Positions 1 to 9,226 of a DNA stretch of 64,000 bases are shown here, one piece after another. Below the pieces are notes generated by a model, which was not told where the DNA came from, searched no databases, and saw nothing but the letters and a program-made list of their open reading frames with translations. The position numbers and the translations under genes were made by a program. How positions within the stretch are numbered: position 1 is the stretch's first letter; each line of letters starts with the position of its first letter. Source of the stretch: Flavobacterium sp. ASW18X (GTDB lineage: Bacteria > Bacteroidota > Bacteroidia > Flavobacteriales > Flavobacteriaceae); contig NZ_SWKK01000016.1 of NCBI RefSeq assembly GCF_005144745.1, forward strand, positions 50,897-114,896. Reading direction: 5' to 3'.

Positions 1-411
1 AAATGTTTCGTTATACGCATATTCTGTAAACTTACGGTCACCAGCCGGGACTAAATGCCCCCTATCATAACCAGAACCTCTATAATTACGCCAATCTGCA
101 GATTTACTCTTTACCTTAGGGTCTTCTATAAAATAAGGACGTTTTCTATCGTCGTACGTTAAATGCTCTCGCTTTAACTCGTAAGCTACCCATTCTGCCT
201 GTTCGTGCGCCTCACTATAAGACAACATGTAATAGTCATGCTCCACGATTGCTCCATATGTGGAACTAGGCTGTAATTGTTCTAAAAAAGGACTGTGCTG
301 AGATTGCTGCGCTGGATTAGAATAGGCAGCGGGTGTGTAAAAATTCTGGAATAACCAAAAGCCAACAGTGAGCGTAATTAAAATAAGGGAGTAAATCGTC
401 TTTTTTTTCAT
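1..411 (-). CDS. Secreted DNA/RNA non-specific endonuclease, 3' end cut by window edge
   Basis: The frame opens at the ATG complementary to 409-411 and runs without a stop to base 1, giving the first 137 residues. Residues 1-25 form a signal peptide or membrane anchor (Lys-rich start, then a hydrophobic stretch). Near the window edge lies YDRGHLVPAGD, which matches the DRGH catalytic motif of the DNA/RNA non-specific (NUC1, beta-beta-alpha metal) endonucleases; the His is the general base in that family. The product is therefore probably an exported nuclease acting in the periplasm or outside the cell, on DNA or RNA for nutrient or phosphate scavenging. The rest of the catalytic domain lies outside the window, so intactness cannot be judged. 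It lies downstream of prc on the same strand but is separated from it by a terminator. Confidence 0.85.
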   Translation of the reverse strand, partial: MKKKTIYSLILITLTVGFWLFQNFYTPAAYSNPAQQSQHSPFLEQLQPSSTYGAIVEHDYYMLSYSEAHEQAEWVAYELKREHLTYDDRKRPYFIEDPKVKSKSADWRNYRGSGYDRGHLVPAGDRKFTEYAYNETF

Positions 412-433
412 GCTACAAAAATACTTTTTTGCA

Positions 434-470
434 AAGAAAAAGCCCCAACGGAAAATCCATTAGGGCTTTA
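434..470 (-). terminator. Rho-independent terminator behind prc
   Basis: On the minus strand an AAAGCCCT / GGGGCTTT stem (arms 462-469 and 439-446, with one mismatch and two further A-T pairs inside) is followed by a T-rich run. It lies just after the prc stop codon and before the nuclease start. Confidence 0.75.
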
Positions 471-489
471 CTTTGCTGTTTAGTATTGA

Positions 490-2694
490 CTAGCCTTTAA
501 CGGCTAGTTTATGCTTTTCATGTTTAATTGCATTTAACTTTAAATCTTGCAACACGTTTATTGCCTCTTCTACATAAATATCTTTAGCTAAATCTTTATG
601 CCAACGATCACGCTTTTCTCTCAAGACCTCATCTTGAGCAAATAATTCTCGCTCATATTCTAAGGATTGAAATGTTAATTTAGAATCGTAATCTCTTAAT
701 TTTTTAAAGTAATTAGACTTTTCTTTATTCGCCTCTTGATCTTTCTTATACGCTTCATAATTCAAAGAAACCACATTTTCATCTTGTTGCTCTTTTACCC
801 ATCTTGCGTTTTCTTCTAATAGCTTTATTTGCGGATTATTCTCTAGTCGATTTTTACTTCTAGAGACGGTACCTTCGTAATCAATGTAGCCATCCCATGT
901 ATTATAATCCGCAGGAGAAATTTTATCCCAACCCAGAGGATTGTCTTGATCACGTTCTCCTAAATCTATATAACTATAACGGTCTGGAACTACAATGTCA
1001 CTCTTAACCCCTTCTAACTGGGTAGAACCTCCATTAATTCTATAAAATTTTTGTGTAGTTAGTTTGATGGCTCCTAAATCTCCATGCTCATTACTACGCA
1101 CTATATTTTCTAATGGAATTACATTTTGTACGGTTCCCTTACCAAAAGTCTGCTTACTACCAATTACGATAGCTCGCTTATAATCTTGCATTGCGGCTGC
1201 TAAAATCTCAGAAGCAGAAGCGGATAATTCATTTACCAAAATAACCAAAGGACCATCCCACTGAATTCGCTCATCATTATCTTCATGAATCTCTTTGCGT
1301 TGACCAGAAGATTTAACCTGTACAATAGGGCCATCTTTAATAAATAAACCAGCCATTTCTACCACAGTTTTTAGAGACCCACCACCATTATCTCTTAAAT
1401 CTAAGATAAGACCTTCTGCACCAGCTTCTTTTAAGCGTTCCACTTCTTTAGCCACGTCTGTAGCCGCGTTGCGCTCCGTATAATCCTCAAAATCCACATA
1501 GAATTTAGGTAAATGTATAAGCCCATATTTTCTATCGTCTTGGATTACCGTAGCAGATTTAGCGTAGGACTCTTCTAATTCGACTACATCTCTGGTAATA
1601 GACACAACCTCAACGGTACCATCTACCTTACGCACTGTTAAATCTACAATAGTACCTTTTGGACCCTTTATTAATTTTATAGCGTCATCTAAACGCATAC
1701 CTACAATATCTATAGGTTCTTCTCCGTTCTGACCTACTTTTAAAATCTCATCCCCTACCTCTAGGCTTTTTTCCCTCCAAACTGGACCGCCACTAATAAT
1801 TTCAACAATTTTTGCTCCTTCTGGCTTTTTCTGCAAACGGGCACCAATCCCCTCAAATTTACCAGACATGCTAATATCAAACTTATCTTTTTCTTCTGGA
1901 GCAAAGTAGAATGTATGAGGGTCAAACTCGTCCACAATAGTATTTATATACTGTACAAACCAATCTTTACGCTCTAAACCAGCAACAAAATCAAAAAATT
2001 CATCTAAAGTATTTTTGGTGCTTTCTCTAGAAGAAGCTTCCACCTCCGCTAAGGTCATGTCTCTAAGTGGCTTTTTGCCATCACTCTTAGCACGTTCAAA
2101 TTCTACTGCTGCTAAGTCTTCTCCAACAGCACTTTCACCGGTACCACCAGAAGCTATGGATTTAGTTCTGATTTTAATTTTATTATCGTAGGTACCCAGG
2201 GTGTTATATTTTAATTGCTTTCTCCAACGTTCCTTTAATTCTCTTTTATTAGAGGCGTAAGGCTCGTCTTTGTAGTCCACTTTTATTTCCTCTTTCTTGG
2301 TATAATCAAAAGGCTCCGATAAGATTTCTGTGTAAACCGCCTGAGCTTCGTCCATACGAGTCATGAGGCGTTGGTAAACCAAGTTGAAGAATGTAATATC
2401 TGTATTCTTAATTTGGTCATCTATCTGGTACTTGTACTTTTCAAACTCTTTAATATCATCCTCTAAAAAGTAACGTTTTGTTGGATCTAGGATATCTAGA
2501 AAATCTTCAAAAACATTAGCAGAAAATTTATCATTTATTTGTTTAGGCTCATAATGCCCACGCTCTAAAACGTAGGTAATTAAGTCTAATAAGAGTTTAT
2601 CTTTATCATCATTCTCAAAAGATTTGTTGGTAAAGCTGCAAGAAGCAACTGCCACCATACTGACCAAAAGGACTAAGATTAAATTCTTCTTCAT
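490..2694 (-). CDS. prc: Carboxy-terminal processing protease (S41A, Prc/Tsp family)
   Basis: This is a 734-residue periplasmic serine protease that trims or degrades proteins from their C-termini. The N-terminus has a lipoprotein signal ending in a lipobox (VASC, Cys19), so it is probably membrane-anchored. A PDZ domain lies at about 275-365, with the family motif SGKFEGIGARL at its start. The S41 core contains LDLRDNGGGS and ELSASASEI (nucleophile probably Ser493), and the catalytic Lys falls in QTFGKG (Lys519); the Ser-Lys spacing matches E. coli Tsp. A long charged C-terminal region follows, as in the Prc family. It stands alone, divergent from surE, and is closed by a terminator. Confidence 0.95.
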   Translation of the reverse strand: MKKNLILVLLVSMVAVASCSFTNKSFENDDKDKLLLDLITYVLERGHYEPKQINDKFSANVFEDFLDILDPTKRYFLEDDIKEFEKYKYQIDDQIKNTDITFFNLVYQRLMTRMDEAQAVYTEILSEPFDYTKKEEIKVDYKDEPYASNKRELKERWRKQLKYNTLGTYDNKIKIRTKSIASGGTGESAVGEDLAAVEFERAKSDGKKPLRDMTLAEVEASSRESTKNTLDEFFDFVAGLERKDWFVQYINTIVDEFDPHTFYFAPEEKDKFDISMSGKFEGIGARLQKKPEGAKIVEIISGGPVWREKSLEVGDEILKVGQNGEEPIDIVGMRLDDAIKLIKGPKGTIVDLTVRKVDGTVEVVSITRDVVELEESYAKSATVIQDDRKYGLIHLPKFYVDFEDYTERNAATDVAKEVERLKEAGAEGLILDLRDNGGGSLKTVVEMAGLFIKDGPIVQVKSSGQRKEIHEDNDERIQWDGPLVILVNELSASASEILAAAMQDYKRAIVIGSKQTFGKGTVQNVIPLENIVRSNEHGDLGAIKLTTQKFYRINGGSTQLEGVKSDIVVPDRYSYIDLGERDQDNPLGWDKISPADYNTWDGYIDYEGTVSRSKNRLENNPQIKLLEENARWVKEQQDENVVSLNYEAYKKDQEANKEKSNYFKKLRDYDSKLTFQSLEYERELFAQDEVLREKRDRWHKDLAKDIYVEEAINVLQDLKLNAIKHEKHKLAVKG

Positions 2695-2889
2695 AATATA
2701 TTGCTAGAAGTGTTTTTAGGTTTAAACTCACGATTTCCTTGGCTTCCTACCACCGTAAAAACCACTCTTAATTAACTAAGATACAGAAAAAACCATGCCA
2801 GTTTGCTATATCCCTTTTAATTTTTTGTTAAACGGAAAACCCGTCTCATCCTTATGAAAAACGTATTTTTACACTATTAATTATACCCA

Positions 2890-3663
2890 ATGGAAAAACC
2901 TTTGATTTTAGTAACCAATGATGATGGCATTACAGCACCAGGACTACGTAAATTAGTTGCTATTATGAAGGAGATAGGTGATGTAGTAGTAGTAGCGCCA
3001 GACAGTCCCCAATCTGGTATGGGGCATGCCATAACTATAGATAATACGCTACATTCCAAGCAAATGACAATAGACCATGAGCACGGTGCTCCCTTAGAGT
3101 ATTCTTGTAGTGGTACTCCGGCAGATTGCGTTAAATTGGCACTACAAGAATTACTAGATAAAAAGCCAGATTTGGTGGTAAGTGGCATTAATCACGGGTC
3201 TAATGCCTCTATAAATGTTATTTATTCTGGAACCATGAGTGCTGCCATAGAAGCAGGAATAGAAGGGCTCCCTGCTATAGGTTTTTCGTTATGTGATTAT
3301 ACTTGGGATGCTAATTTTGATGGCGCCACTGAGGCTATTAAAACAATAGTACAAGAAGCGCTAACTAATGGGATACCACAAGGAACGGTATTAAACGTAA
3401 ACATACCCAAGACAGATGGCAAGTTGCCAAAAGGCATAAAAGTATGTAGGCAGGCAAAGGCCAATTGGAAAGAAAAATTTGATAAACGTTTTAGCCCTAG
3501 TGGCAGAGAATATTATTGGTTAACTGGGGAATTTGAGCTTTTAGACAAAGGTGAAGACACAGATATCTACGCGTTAAACAACGGTTATATTTCTGTAGTC
3601 CCCACCCAATTTGACTTAACAGCACACCATGCCATACAAACAATAAATAGTTGGAATATTTAA
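2890..3663 (+). CDS. surE: 5'/3'-nucleotidase SurE
   Basis: At 257 residues it has the family's usual length. The metal-binding signature is present: LVTNDDGI (Asp11, Asp12), Ser42 in DSPQSGMG, and Asn101 in SGINHGSN. SurE dephosphorylates nucleoside monophosphates in the cytoplasm and acts in stress survival. It is the first gene of a plus-strand row with almost no gaps (stop at 3663, next start at 3664, then lpxB at 3953). The 195-bp divergent region towards prc must carry both promoters, but no clear consensus box was seen there. Confidence 0.95.
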   Translation: MEKPLILVTNDDGITAPGLRKLVAIMKEIGDVVVVAPDSPQSGMGHAITIDNTLHSKQMTIDHEHGAPLEYSCSGTPADCVKLALQELLDKKPDLVVSGINHGSNASINVIYSGTMSAAIEAGIEGLPAIGFSLCDYTWDANFDGATEAIKTIVQEALTNGIPQGTVLNVNIPKTDGKLPKGIKVCRQAKANWKEKFDKRFSPSGREYYWLTGEFELLDKGEDTDIYALNNGYISVVPTQFDLTAHHAIQTINSWNI

Positions 3664-3951
3664 ATGAATACAAGTAAAAAAGACGTTCTGATTGGGTTGG
3701 TGGTAGGCTTAATTGCTAATACTTTTGGCTCTTTACTATACATTGTCCTATTTTCTAAATTGGGCATTTTAGAAACCTTAAAAGTAGCACGCCAACAAGA
3801 TCATTTAGGGAGCATATTAGCCTTAGGTGCTATCCTGAATTTATTAGCATTCTTTGGTTTCTTGCGATTAAAAAGGGATTATCGAGCTAGAGGGGTAATG
3901 ATTGCCACGGTCATTACTGCACTGACCATTCTGTATTTTAAGATTTTCTAG
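3664..3951 (+). CDS. Small membrane protein of unknown function
   Basis: This 95-residue protein has three predicted membrane segments, at about 8-30, 45-65 and 73-93, with an RLKRDYRARG basic loop. It begins directly after the surE stop codon and ends one base before lpxB, so it is translated as part of that operon. No catalytic motif was recognised. Its position between surE and the lipid A gene lpxB suggests an envelope role, but this is inference only. Confidence 0.75.
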   Translation: MNTSKKDVLIGLVVGLIANTFGSLLYIVLFSKLGILETLKVARQQDHLGSILALGAILNLLAFFGFLRLKRDYRARGVMIATVITALTILYFKIF

Positions 3952-3952
3952 A

Positions 3953-5062
3953 ATGAAATACTATATCATTGCAGGCGAAGCTTCTGGCGATTTACACGGC
4001 TCTAATCTTATTAAAGCTCTAAAAGCAAAAGACCCAGAAGCAGAAATACGTGCTTTTGGCGGTGATCTTATGCAACAGGCAGGCGCAACACTAGCCTTAC
4101 ATTATAAGGCAATGGCTTTCATGGGCTTTTTAGAGGTAGTAAAAAACATAAGGCAAATATTTAAAAACATGGCCTTTTGTAAGGAAGACATTGCTGCTTT
4201 TTCTCCCGACGCATTGATTTTTATAGATTTTTCTGGATTTAACCTCAGGATTGCAAAATGGGCAAAAACCAAAAATTACAACACCAATTACTATATAAGT
4301 CCGCAAGTTTGGGCCTCTAGAGCTAGCAGAGTAGAAAAGATAAAACAATACATTGACCAAATGTATGTAATCCTACCGTTTGAAAAAGCTTTTTATGCCA
4401 AATACGATTACAAGGTAGATTTTGTTGGGCATCCTTTGTTAGATGCTATTGCCAACACACCAACCCAGTCTTTATCCATATTTTGTGCTGAAAACAATTT
4501 ATCTAAAGACAAAAAGATTATTGCGTTATTGCCAGGCAGCAGAAAACAAGAGGTAGAAAAAATGTTGGCATTAATGCTGCAAACTGCAAACAACTTTCCA
4601 GAATATCAATTTGTTATTGCAGGTGCTCCAAGCCTAGATAATGAATTTTATCAAAAATTTCTAAAAAAAGATCATGTGGCATTTGTAAAAAATCAAACGT
4701 ATTCGCTACTATCTAATGCACATGCTGCCTTGGTCACTAGTGGTACCGCTACTTTAGAAACGGCCTTGTTTAGAGTACCACAAGTGGTTTGTTACCGCGG
4801 TAATTGGGTATCTTACCAAATCGCAAAGCGGATTATAACTTTGGAATACATCTCTTTAGTCAATTTAATAATGAATCAAGAGGTGGTAAAAGAGTTAATA
4901 CAAGACGATTTAAACCTTAAAAATTTAAAACAAGAATTAGCCAAAATTTTAGAACCGTCTCACAGAAATTCTGTCGTACAGCAGTATGATGCTTTAATCC
5001 ACAAACTTGGTGGTGCTGGTGCTAGCGAAAAAACGGCCCAATTGATTATAGAAAATGCTTAA
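3953..5062 (+). CDS. lpxB: Lipid-A-disaccharide synthase
   Basis: LpxB joins UDP-2,3-diacylglucosamine to lipid X to make the lipid A disaccharide at the inner membrane (GT19). The 369 residues open with the typical YYIIAGEASGDLHG motif. FGGDLMQQAG, IDFSGFNLR, YYISPQVWASR, LLPGSRKQEV and the C-terminal VTSGTATLETAL motif are all present and match the family. It lies in the surE - small membrane protein - lpxB row and is followed after 30 bases by an NlpC/P60 lipoprotein, so this segment serves the envelope. Confidence 0.96.
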   Translation: MKYYIIAGEASGDLHGSNLIKALKAKDPEAEIRAFGGDLMQQAGATLALHYKAMAFMGFLEVVKNIRQIFKNMAFCKEDIAAFSPDALIFIDFSGFNLRIAKWAKTKNYNTNYYISPQVWASRASRVEKIKQYIDQMYVILPFEKAFYAKYDYKVDFVGHPLLDAIANTPTQSLSIFCAENNLSKDKKIIALLPGSRKQEVEKMLALMLQTANNFPEYQFVIAGAPSLDNEFYQKFLKKDHVAFVKNQTYSLLSNAHAALVTSGTATLETALFRVPQVVCYRGNWVSYQIAKRIITLEYISLVNLIMNQEVVKELIQDDLNLKNLKQELAKILEPSHRNSVVQQYDALIHKLGGAGASEKTAQLIIENA

Positions 5063-5092
5063 TTTTAACCTACAAGAGACAACTCACCTTGT

Positions 5093-5653
5093 ATGTTCAA
5101 AAAATTATCCCTTTTATCTTTACTGTTTTGCCTGGCTAATTGCGGGGTGAAAAAGAAAACTACTTATGCGAAGGATCAAGAACGCAGTATTACCGTAAAT
5201 GCAGACCCAATTGAACTAGAAAAAGAGAAGCCTCGTAGAAAACCTAAGCGCAAGGAAGACGTTAGGGTTACTAAGGCAGATGCCATAGTTGGCGTAGCAT
5301 TAGGTTTTGCAGGTACACGGTACCGTTATGGAGGAACCACCAGAAAAGGAATGGACTGCAGTGGTCTGGTATACGTTTCTTTACTAGAAAACAATATTTC
5401 TTTTCCTAGAGTTTCTTATCAGATGGCTAATGAAGGGGAGCGCATAAAACTTAACCAGGTACAAAAAGGCGATTTATTATTTTTTAAAACGAGTAAACGC
5501 AGTAAACGTATAAATCATGTAGGCCTAGTAGTAGAAGTAGACGGAAAGGACATTAAATTTATACATTCTACCACCTCTAGAGGCGTAATTGTATCTTCTA
5601 TTAAAGAAGGTTATTGGAATGGTGCTTTTGTAAAAGCTACACATATTTTATAA
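5093..5653 (+). CDS. NlpC/P60-family cell-wall hydrolase lipoprotein
   Basis: The 186-residue protein has a lipoprotein signal with lipobox LANC (Cys17), then a basic low-complexity linker, then an NlpC/P60 domain from about 63. The catalytic triad is visible: Cys89 in GMDCSGLVY, His142 in INHVGLVV, and His158 in FIHST. Such enzymes cut the gamma-D-glutamyl-diaminopimelate bond in peptidoglycan stem peptides. The small size without an SH3 domain is usual for single-domain Bacteroidota members. It precedes comEC by three bases, so the two are co-transcribed. Confidence 0.9.
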   Translation: MFKKLSLLSLLFCLANCGVKKKTTYAKDQERSITVNADPIELEKEKPRRKPKRKEDVRVTKADAIVGVALGFAGTRYRYGGTTRKGMDCSGLVYVSLLENNISFPRVSYQMANEGERIKLNQVQKGDLLFFKTSKRSKRINHVGLVVEVDGKDIKFIHSTTSRGVIVSSIKEGYWNGAFVKATHIL

Positions 5654-5656
5654 ACC

Positions 5657-7669
5657 ATGAAGTTATGGCGATATATCTCGGTTAAATTAGCGCTTAGCAT
5701 TACCGTAGGTATACTATTTGGGCATTACTACTCTGTGCCACCCAATTATGGCCAGATAGGCGTATTACTTTGCCTCATCACTATTGGGCTCGGTTTAAAA
5801 TATCAAACAAGAAATGGATTGCCTGTGACAGAATTTGGTGCATTTGCAGGCGTTGTTATGCTTGGTATTCTCTCATATTCCTTGCAATTGCCCCAGTACC
5901 AAGAACACCATTTTAGCAAAGCAAAAGCGAACACACAAAGTAATTATCAATTACAAATACTAGAAGAGTTAAAACCAACTACTTTTGGAAAACGATTTAT
6001 TGCCAAAGTTTACGCAGTAGATGATACACCAACCACAGGTAACATTTTACTTCAAATTAAAAATGATAACAAAATCGAGTTTACTATTGGTGAATTATTA
6101 GTTACACCATATAGACCGGAATCTGTAAAACCGCCTTTTAACCCACATCAATTTAATTATAAACGCTATTTACAAACCATAGGAGTACATCATCAATTAA
6201 GTGTTGCCTCCTACGATATATTACCTACAGGCAAGGTAAAATCCTCCATATTAACATGGGTAGCCCAACGTCGCCAAAAAATTATTGCTCAATTAAAAAC
6301 CGAAGCGTTTGGACCTCAGGAATTGGCTGTTGTCCAAGCATTAGTTCTAGGTCAGCGCAATGACTTAACTGAAAATACCTACAATGCCTATAAAAAAGCT
6401 GGTGCCATACACTTATTAGCAGTATCTGGCTTGCATGTTGGTGTGGTTTTATTATTGCTACAGTTTCTTTTAAGTCCTTTAAAATATTGGAGTAAAGGAA
6501 GAAATTTAGGTTTACTTTTATCCATCTTAGGGTTATGGTGCTATGCTTTATTTACTGGTTTATCACCTTCAATAGTACGGGCTACCACTATGTTTTCTTT
6601 TATCAGCTATGCACTGTGGCTAAATAGACCTACCAACACCTTTAACATCTTAGCACTTTCCTATTTTTTTATGTTACTCTGGCAGCCCAATTTTTTGTTT
6701 CAGGTAGGCTTTCAACTAAGTTACGCCGCAGTATTTGCTATTGCATGGTTATATCCTTCCTTACAGCGGTTTTGGTACCCAGACAATAAAATACTTTTAA
6801 AACTATGGCAGCTCATTTCTGTAAGTATTGCTGCTCAAATAGGGGTTCTACCACTAAGCCTATTTTATTTTCACCAATTTCCGTCTCTATTTTTTATAGC
6901 AAATATTCTAATAATTCCCTTCTTAGGATTGGTCCTCGGTTTAGGCTTCTTAGTTTTATTTTTAAGCACTTTAAAATTGCTCCCGATGTGGTTAGTAGTT
7001 TTCTATAATGATGTTATTAAAATCATGAATACCCTAATTACTTGGGTCGCTCAACAAGAGGCGTTCTTCTTTGATAGCATAGCATTCGATGCCTGGCAAA
7101 TGCTACTAACCTACGCTACCCTAATTAGTCTACTCTATTGGCTCACCACTAGAAAAGAAATTGCCTTTAAAATATTCATACCACTTGCACTATTGCTTGT
7201 AAGCTATACGCTGTTCAAGCCTTCTTTTTTCTCTAATAATCAGGTAATTCTGCCGCATCAGTATAAAACCAGCGCACTTATAGCCCAAAACAAAGACAGC
7301 TTAACTGTTTATGGATTGCCCGAAGCAACTTCCATGCTCCATACATTTGTTTTAGGAGAAGATATAAAATCAATTAAGCATTCAACGTTACCAAATGCAT
7401 TTTCCTATGAATCACTAGCAATTGTGCGTATAGATAGTCTTGCACTCTTACCAGAAACTAAAGCAATAGATGTATTATGGTTAAGCCATTCCCCGAAAAT
7501 TCATTTAGAGAAAGTCATAGATACCTACAGACCTAAATACATAATATCAGATGGCAGCAATTTTCCCCATTTAGTTCAGCTTTGGAAAGCAAGTTGTACA
7601 AAAAAAGAAATCCCTTTTCACCATACTGGTGAAAAGGGAGCCTTCTATTTTAAATGGCTAACGGATTAA
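5657..7669 (+). CDS. comEC: ComEC/Rec2-family DNA uptake channel
   Basis: The 670-residue polytopic protein has an N-terminal DUF4131-like part with two early membrane segments and a soluble region (about 1-200). The competence core is at about 215-490, containing LVLGQRNDL, KKAGAIHLLAVSGLHVG (the hallmark ComEC motif) and GLSPSIVRA. The C-terminal 140 residues are short compared with the metallo-beta-lactamase domain of the full-length B. subtilis protein. This short form looks typical of Bacteroidota, so it is probably not a truncation. It would import single-stranded DNA through the inner membrane. Its stop overlaps the convergent transporter gene by four bases. Confidence 0.92.
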   Translation: MKLWRYISVKLALSITVGILFGHYYSVPPNYGQIGVLLCLITIGLGLKYQTRNGLPVTEFGAFAGVVMLGILSYSLQLPQYQEHHFSKAKANTQSNYQLQILEELKPTTFGKRFIAKVYAVDDTPTTGNILLQIKNDNKIEFTIGELLVTPYRPESVKPPFNPHQFNYKRYLQTIGVHHQLSVASYDILPTGKVKSSILTWVAQRRQKIIAQLKTEAFGPQELAVVQALVLGQRNDLTENTYNAYKKAGAIHLLAVSGLHVGVVLLLLQFLLSPLKYWSKGRNLGLLLSILGLWCYALFTGLSPSIVRATTMFSFISYALWLNRPTNTFNILALSYFFMLLWQPNFLFQVGFQLSYAAVFAIAWLYPSLQRFWYPDNKILLKLWQLISVSIAAQIGVLPLSLFYFHQFPSLFFIANILIIPFLGLVLGLGFLVLFLSTLKLLPMWLVVFYNDVIKIMNTLITWVAQQEAFFFDSIAFDAWQMLLTYATLISLLYWLTTRKEIAFKIFIPLALLLVSYTLFKPSFFSNNQVILPHQYKTSALIAQNKDSLTVYGLPEATSMLHTFVLGEDIKSIKHSTLPNAFSYESLAIVRIDSLALLPETKAIDVLWLSHSPKIHLEKVIDTYRPKYIISDGSNFPHLVQLWKASCTKKEIPFHHTGEKGAFYFKWLTD

Positions 7670-9201
7670 TGAACGTTACCCATTAATCTTTTTATTAAAG
7701 GTGAAGCTAAGATTACTAGTAATCCAGCCCCTAGCGCGTATTTTGCAATTAACAAAAACCCATCAGTATATACAGATAAGGTAGCAAAACCATTGATGGC
7801 ACCACCAGTATCTTCCACAGACAATTGTTTACCTATAAAACCAACAACTTGGAAAGCAAAGGCTGATGACAAGAACCAAACTCCCATCATAAATGCAACA
7901 ATACGTTTAGGAGATAAATCGGTTATTTTAGACAATCCAACAGGAGACATGAACAGTTCTCCCACAGACAATAAAAAGTACATTAATAATAAATACATAA
8001 AAGGCACATATCCATCAGCATTTGCACTTGCCCCACTTATTGCCAAAGCATAAAAACTAATACCTGCAAATAACAGCCCCATGCCAAATTTATAAGGGGT
8101 TCTGGGATTTAGGTTCTTTTTAGACAACCATTGCCATAACATAGAAATTGGAATGGCTAATATAATTATCCACATAGAATTTAAACTGTTTGTTTGCGAT
8201 GCGGACATAATACCTTCTAAGTCTACATTCCTAGCAGCAAACAATGTAATTACACTACCAGACAGTTCATGAAAACCCCAAAATATGGTCATAAAAAAGG
8301 TAATTAAAACAGCAACAAAGAGCTTTTTACGTTCTTCCGCTGTTGCTTGTACCATGATATAGGTTAAGTACCCTAAAATAGAAATGCCTATGACCTTAAA
8401 AATAATGTTCACAATATTTTGCTCACCCAACCAAGTACCTTCTTCTCCTAATGCCTGATAAGAGGAAAGTAAATAAGCGATAACAGGCACAGAAACAAAA
8501 GCTAGAACAGGCACAAGAATACCCTGCTTAATACCAACAACTTTTTTATCTATGTTTCCATTGTCTGGTGGTAATCCTTTGTCTCCAAATACTCCTTTTT
8601 TGATGCCACTCCAGAAGACTATTAAACCCGTAAGCATGCCAATCCCCGCCAGTCCAAAACCATAGTGCCATCCATAGGCGGCCGCTAGCCAACCGCACAA
8701 TAGAGGGGCTACCCAGCCACCAATATTAATGCCCATGTAGAAAATAGTAAAACCAGAATCTTTCTTTGGGTCACCGTCTTTATATAATGAGCCTACAAAG
8801 GTGGAAATATTAGGTTTAAAAAAACCATTTCCTGCAATGATTAAAGAAAGGGCCAAAAAGAAAGCCACATTGTTTTCTATTGCTAAAACAAAATGGCCTA
8901 ATGACATTAATATACCCCCTAGAAAAATAGAGTTACGCATTCCAAGAATACTATCAGATACACGCCCACCAATAACTGTGGAGGCATATACTAGAGAACC
9001 ATAAGAAGAATACACAGCAGCGGTAGCAAAATCTTTTTTAGCCAAGGCCTCAAAGATTACATCTACCATGTATAAGGTAAGTAAGGCGCGCATTCCATAA
9101 AAGCTGAAACGCTCCCATAGCTCTGCAAAAAATAAGTAGAATAAGCCTTGAGGGTGCCCCAACAGCTGTCTCTCACTTGCAGGTTTCATCATTTCTGACA
9201 T
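7666..9201 (-). CDS. Proton-dependent di/tripeptide transporter (POT/PTR2 family)
   Basis: The 511-residue protein of the major facilitator superfamily has about 12-14 membrane segments. The PTR2 signatures are present: ELWERFSFYGMRALLTLYM near the N-terminus (the ExxERFxYYG proton/peptide motif) and FTIFYMGINIGGWVAPL around residue 150. These transporters import di- and tripeptides with protons. Directly upstream on the same strand is a dipeptidyl aminopeptidase (25-bp gap), a sensible pairing: the peptidase releases dipeptides in the periplasm and this protein imports them. Confidence 0.93.
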   Translation of the reverse strand: MSEMMKPASERQLLGHPQGLFYLFFAELWERFSFYGMRALLTLYMVDVIFEALAKKDFATAAVYSSYGSLVYASTVIGGRVSDSILGMRNSIFLGGILMSLGHFVLAIENNVAFFLALSLIIAGNGFFKPNISTFVGSLYKDGDPKKDSGFTIFYMGINIGGWVAPLLCGWLAAAYGWHYGFGLAGIGMLTGLIVFWSGIKKGVFGDKGLPPDNGNIDKKVVGIKQGILVPVLAFVSVPVIAYLLSSYQALGEEGTWLGEQNIVNIIFKVIGISILGYLTYIMVQATAEERKKLFVAVLITFFMTIFWGFHELSGSVITLFAARNVDLEGIMSASQTNSLNSMWIIILAIPISMLWQWLSKKNLNPRTPYKFGMGLLFAGISFYALAISGASANADGYVPFMYLLLMYFLLSVGELFMSPVGLSKITDLSPKRIVAFMMGVWFLSSAFAFQVVGFIGKQLSVEDTGGAINGFATLSVYTDGFLLIAKYALGAGLLVILASPLIKRLMGNVH

Positions 9202-9226
9202 ATTTGAGTTGAGTTTAGTTACTTAA

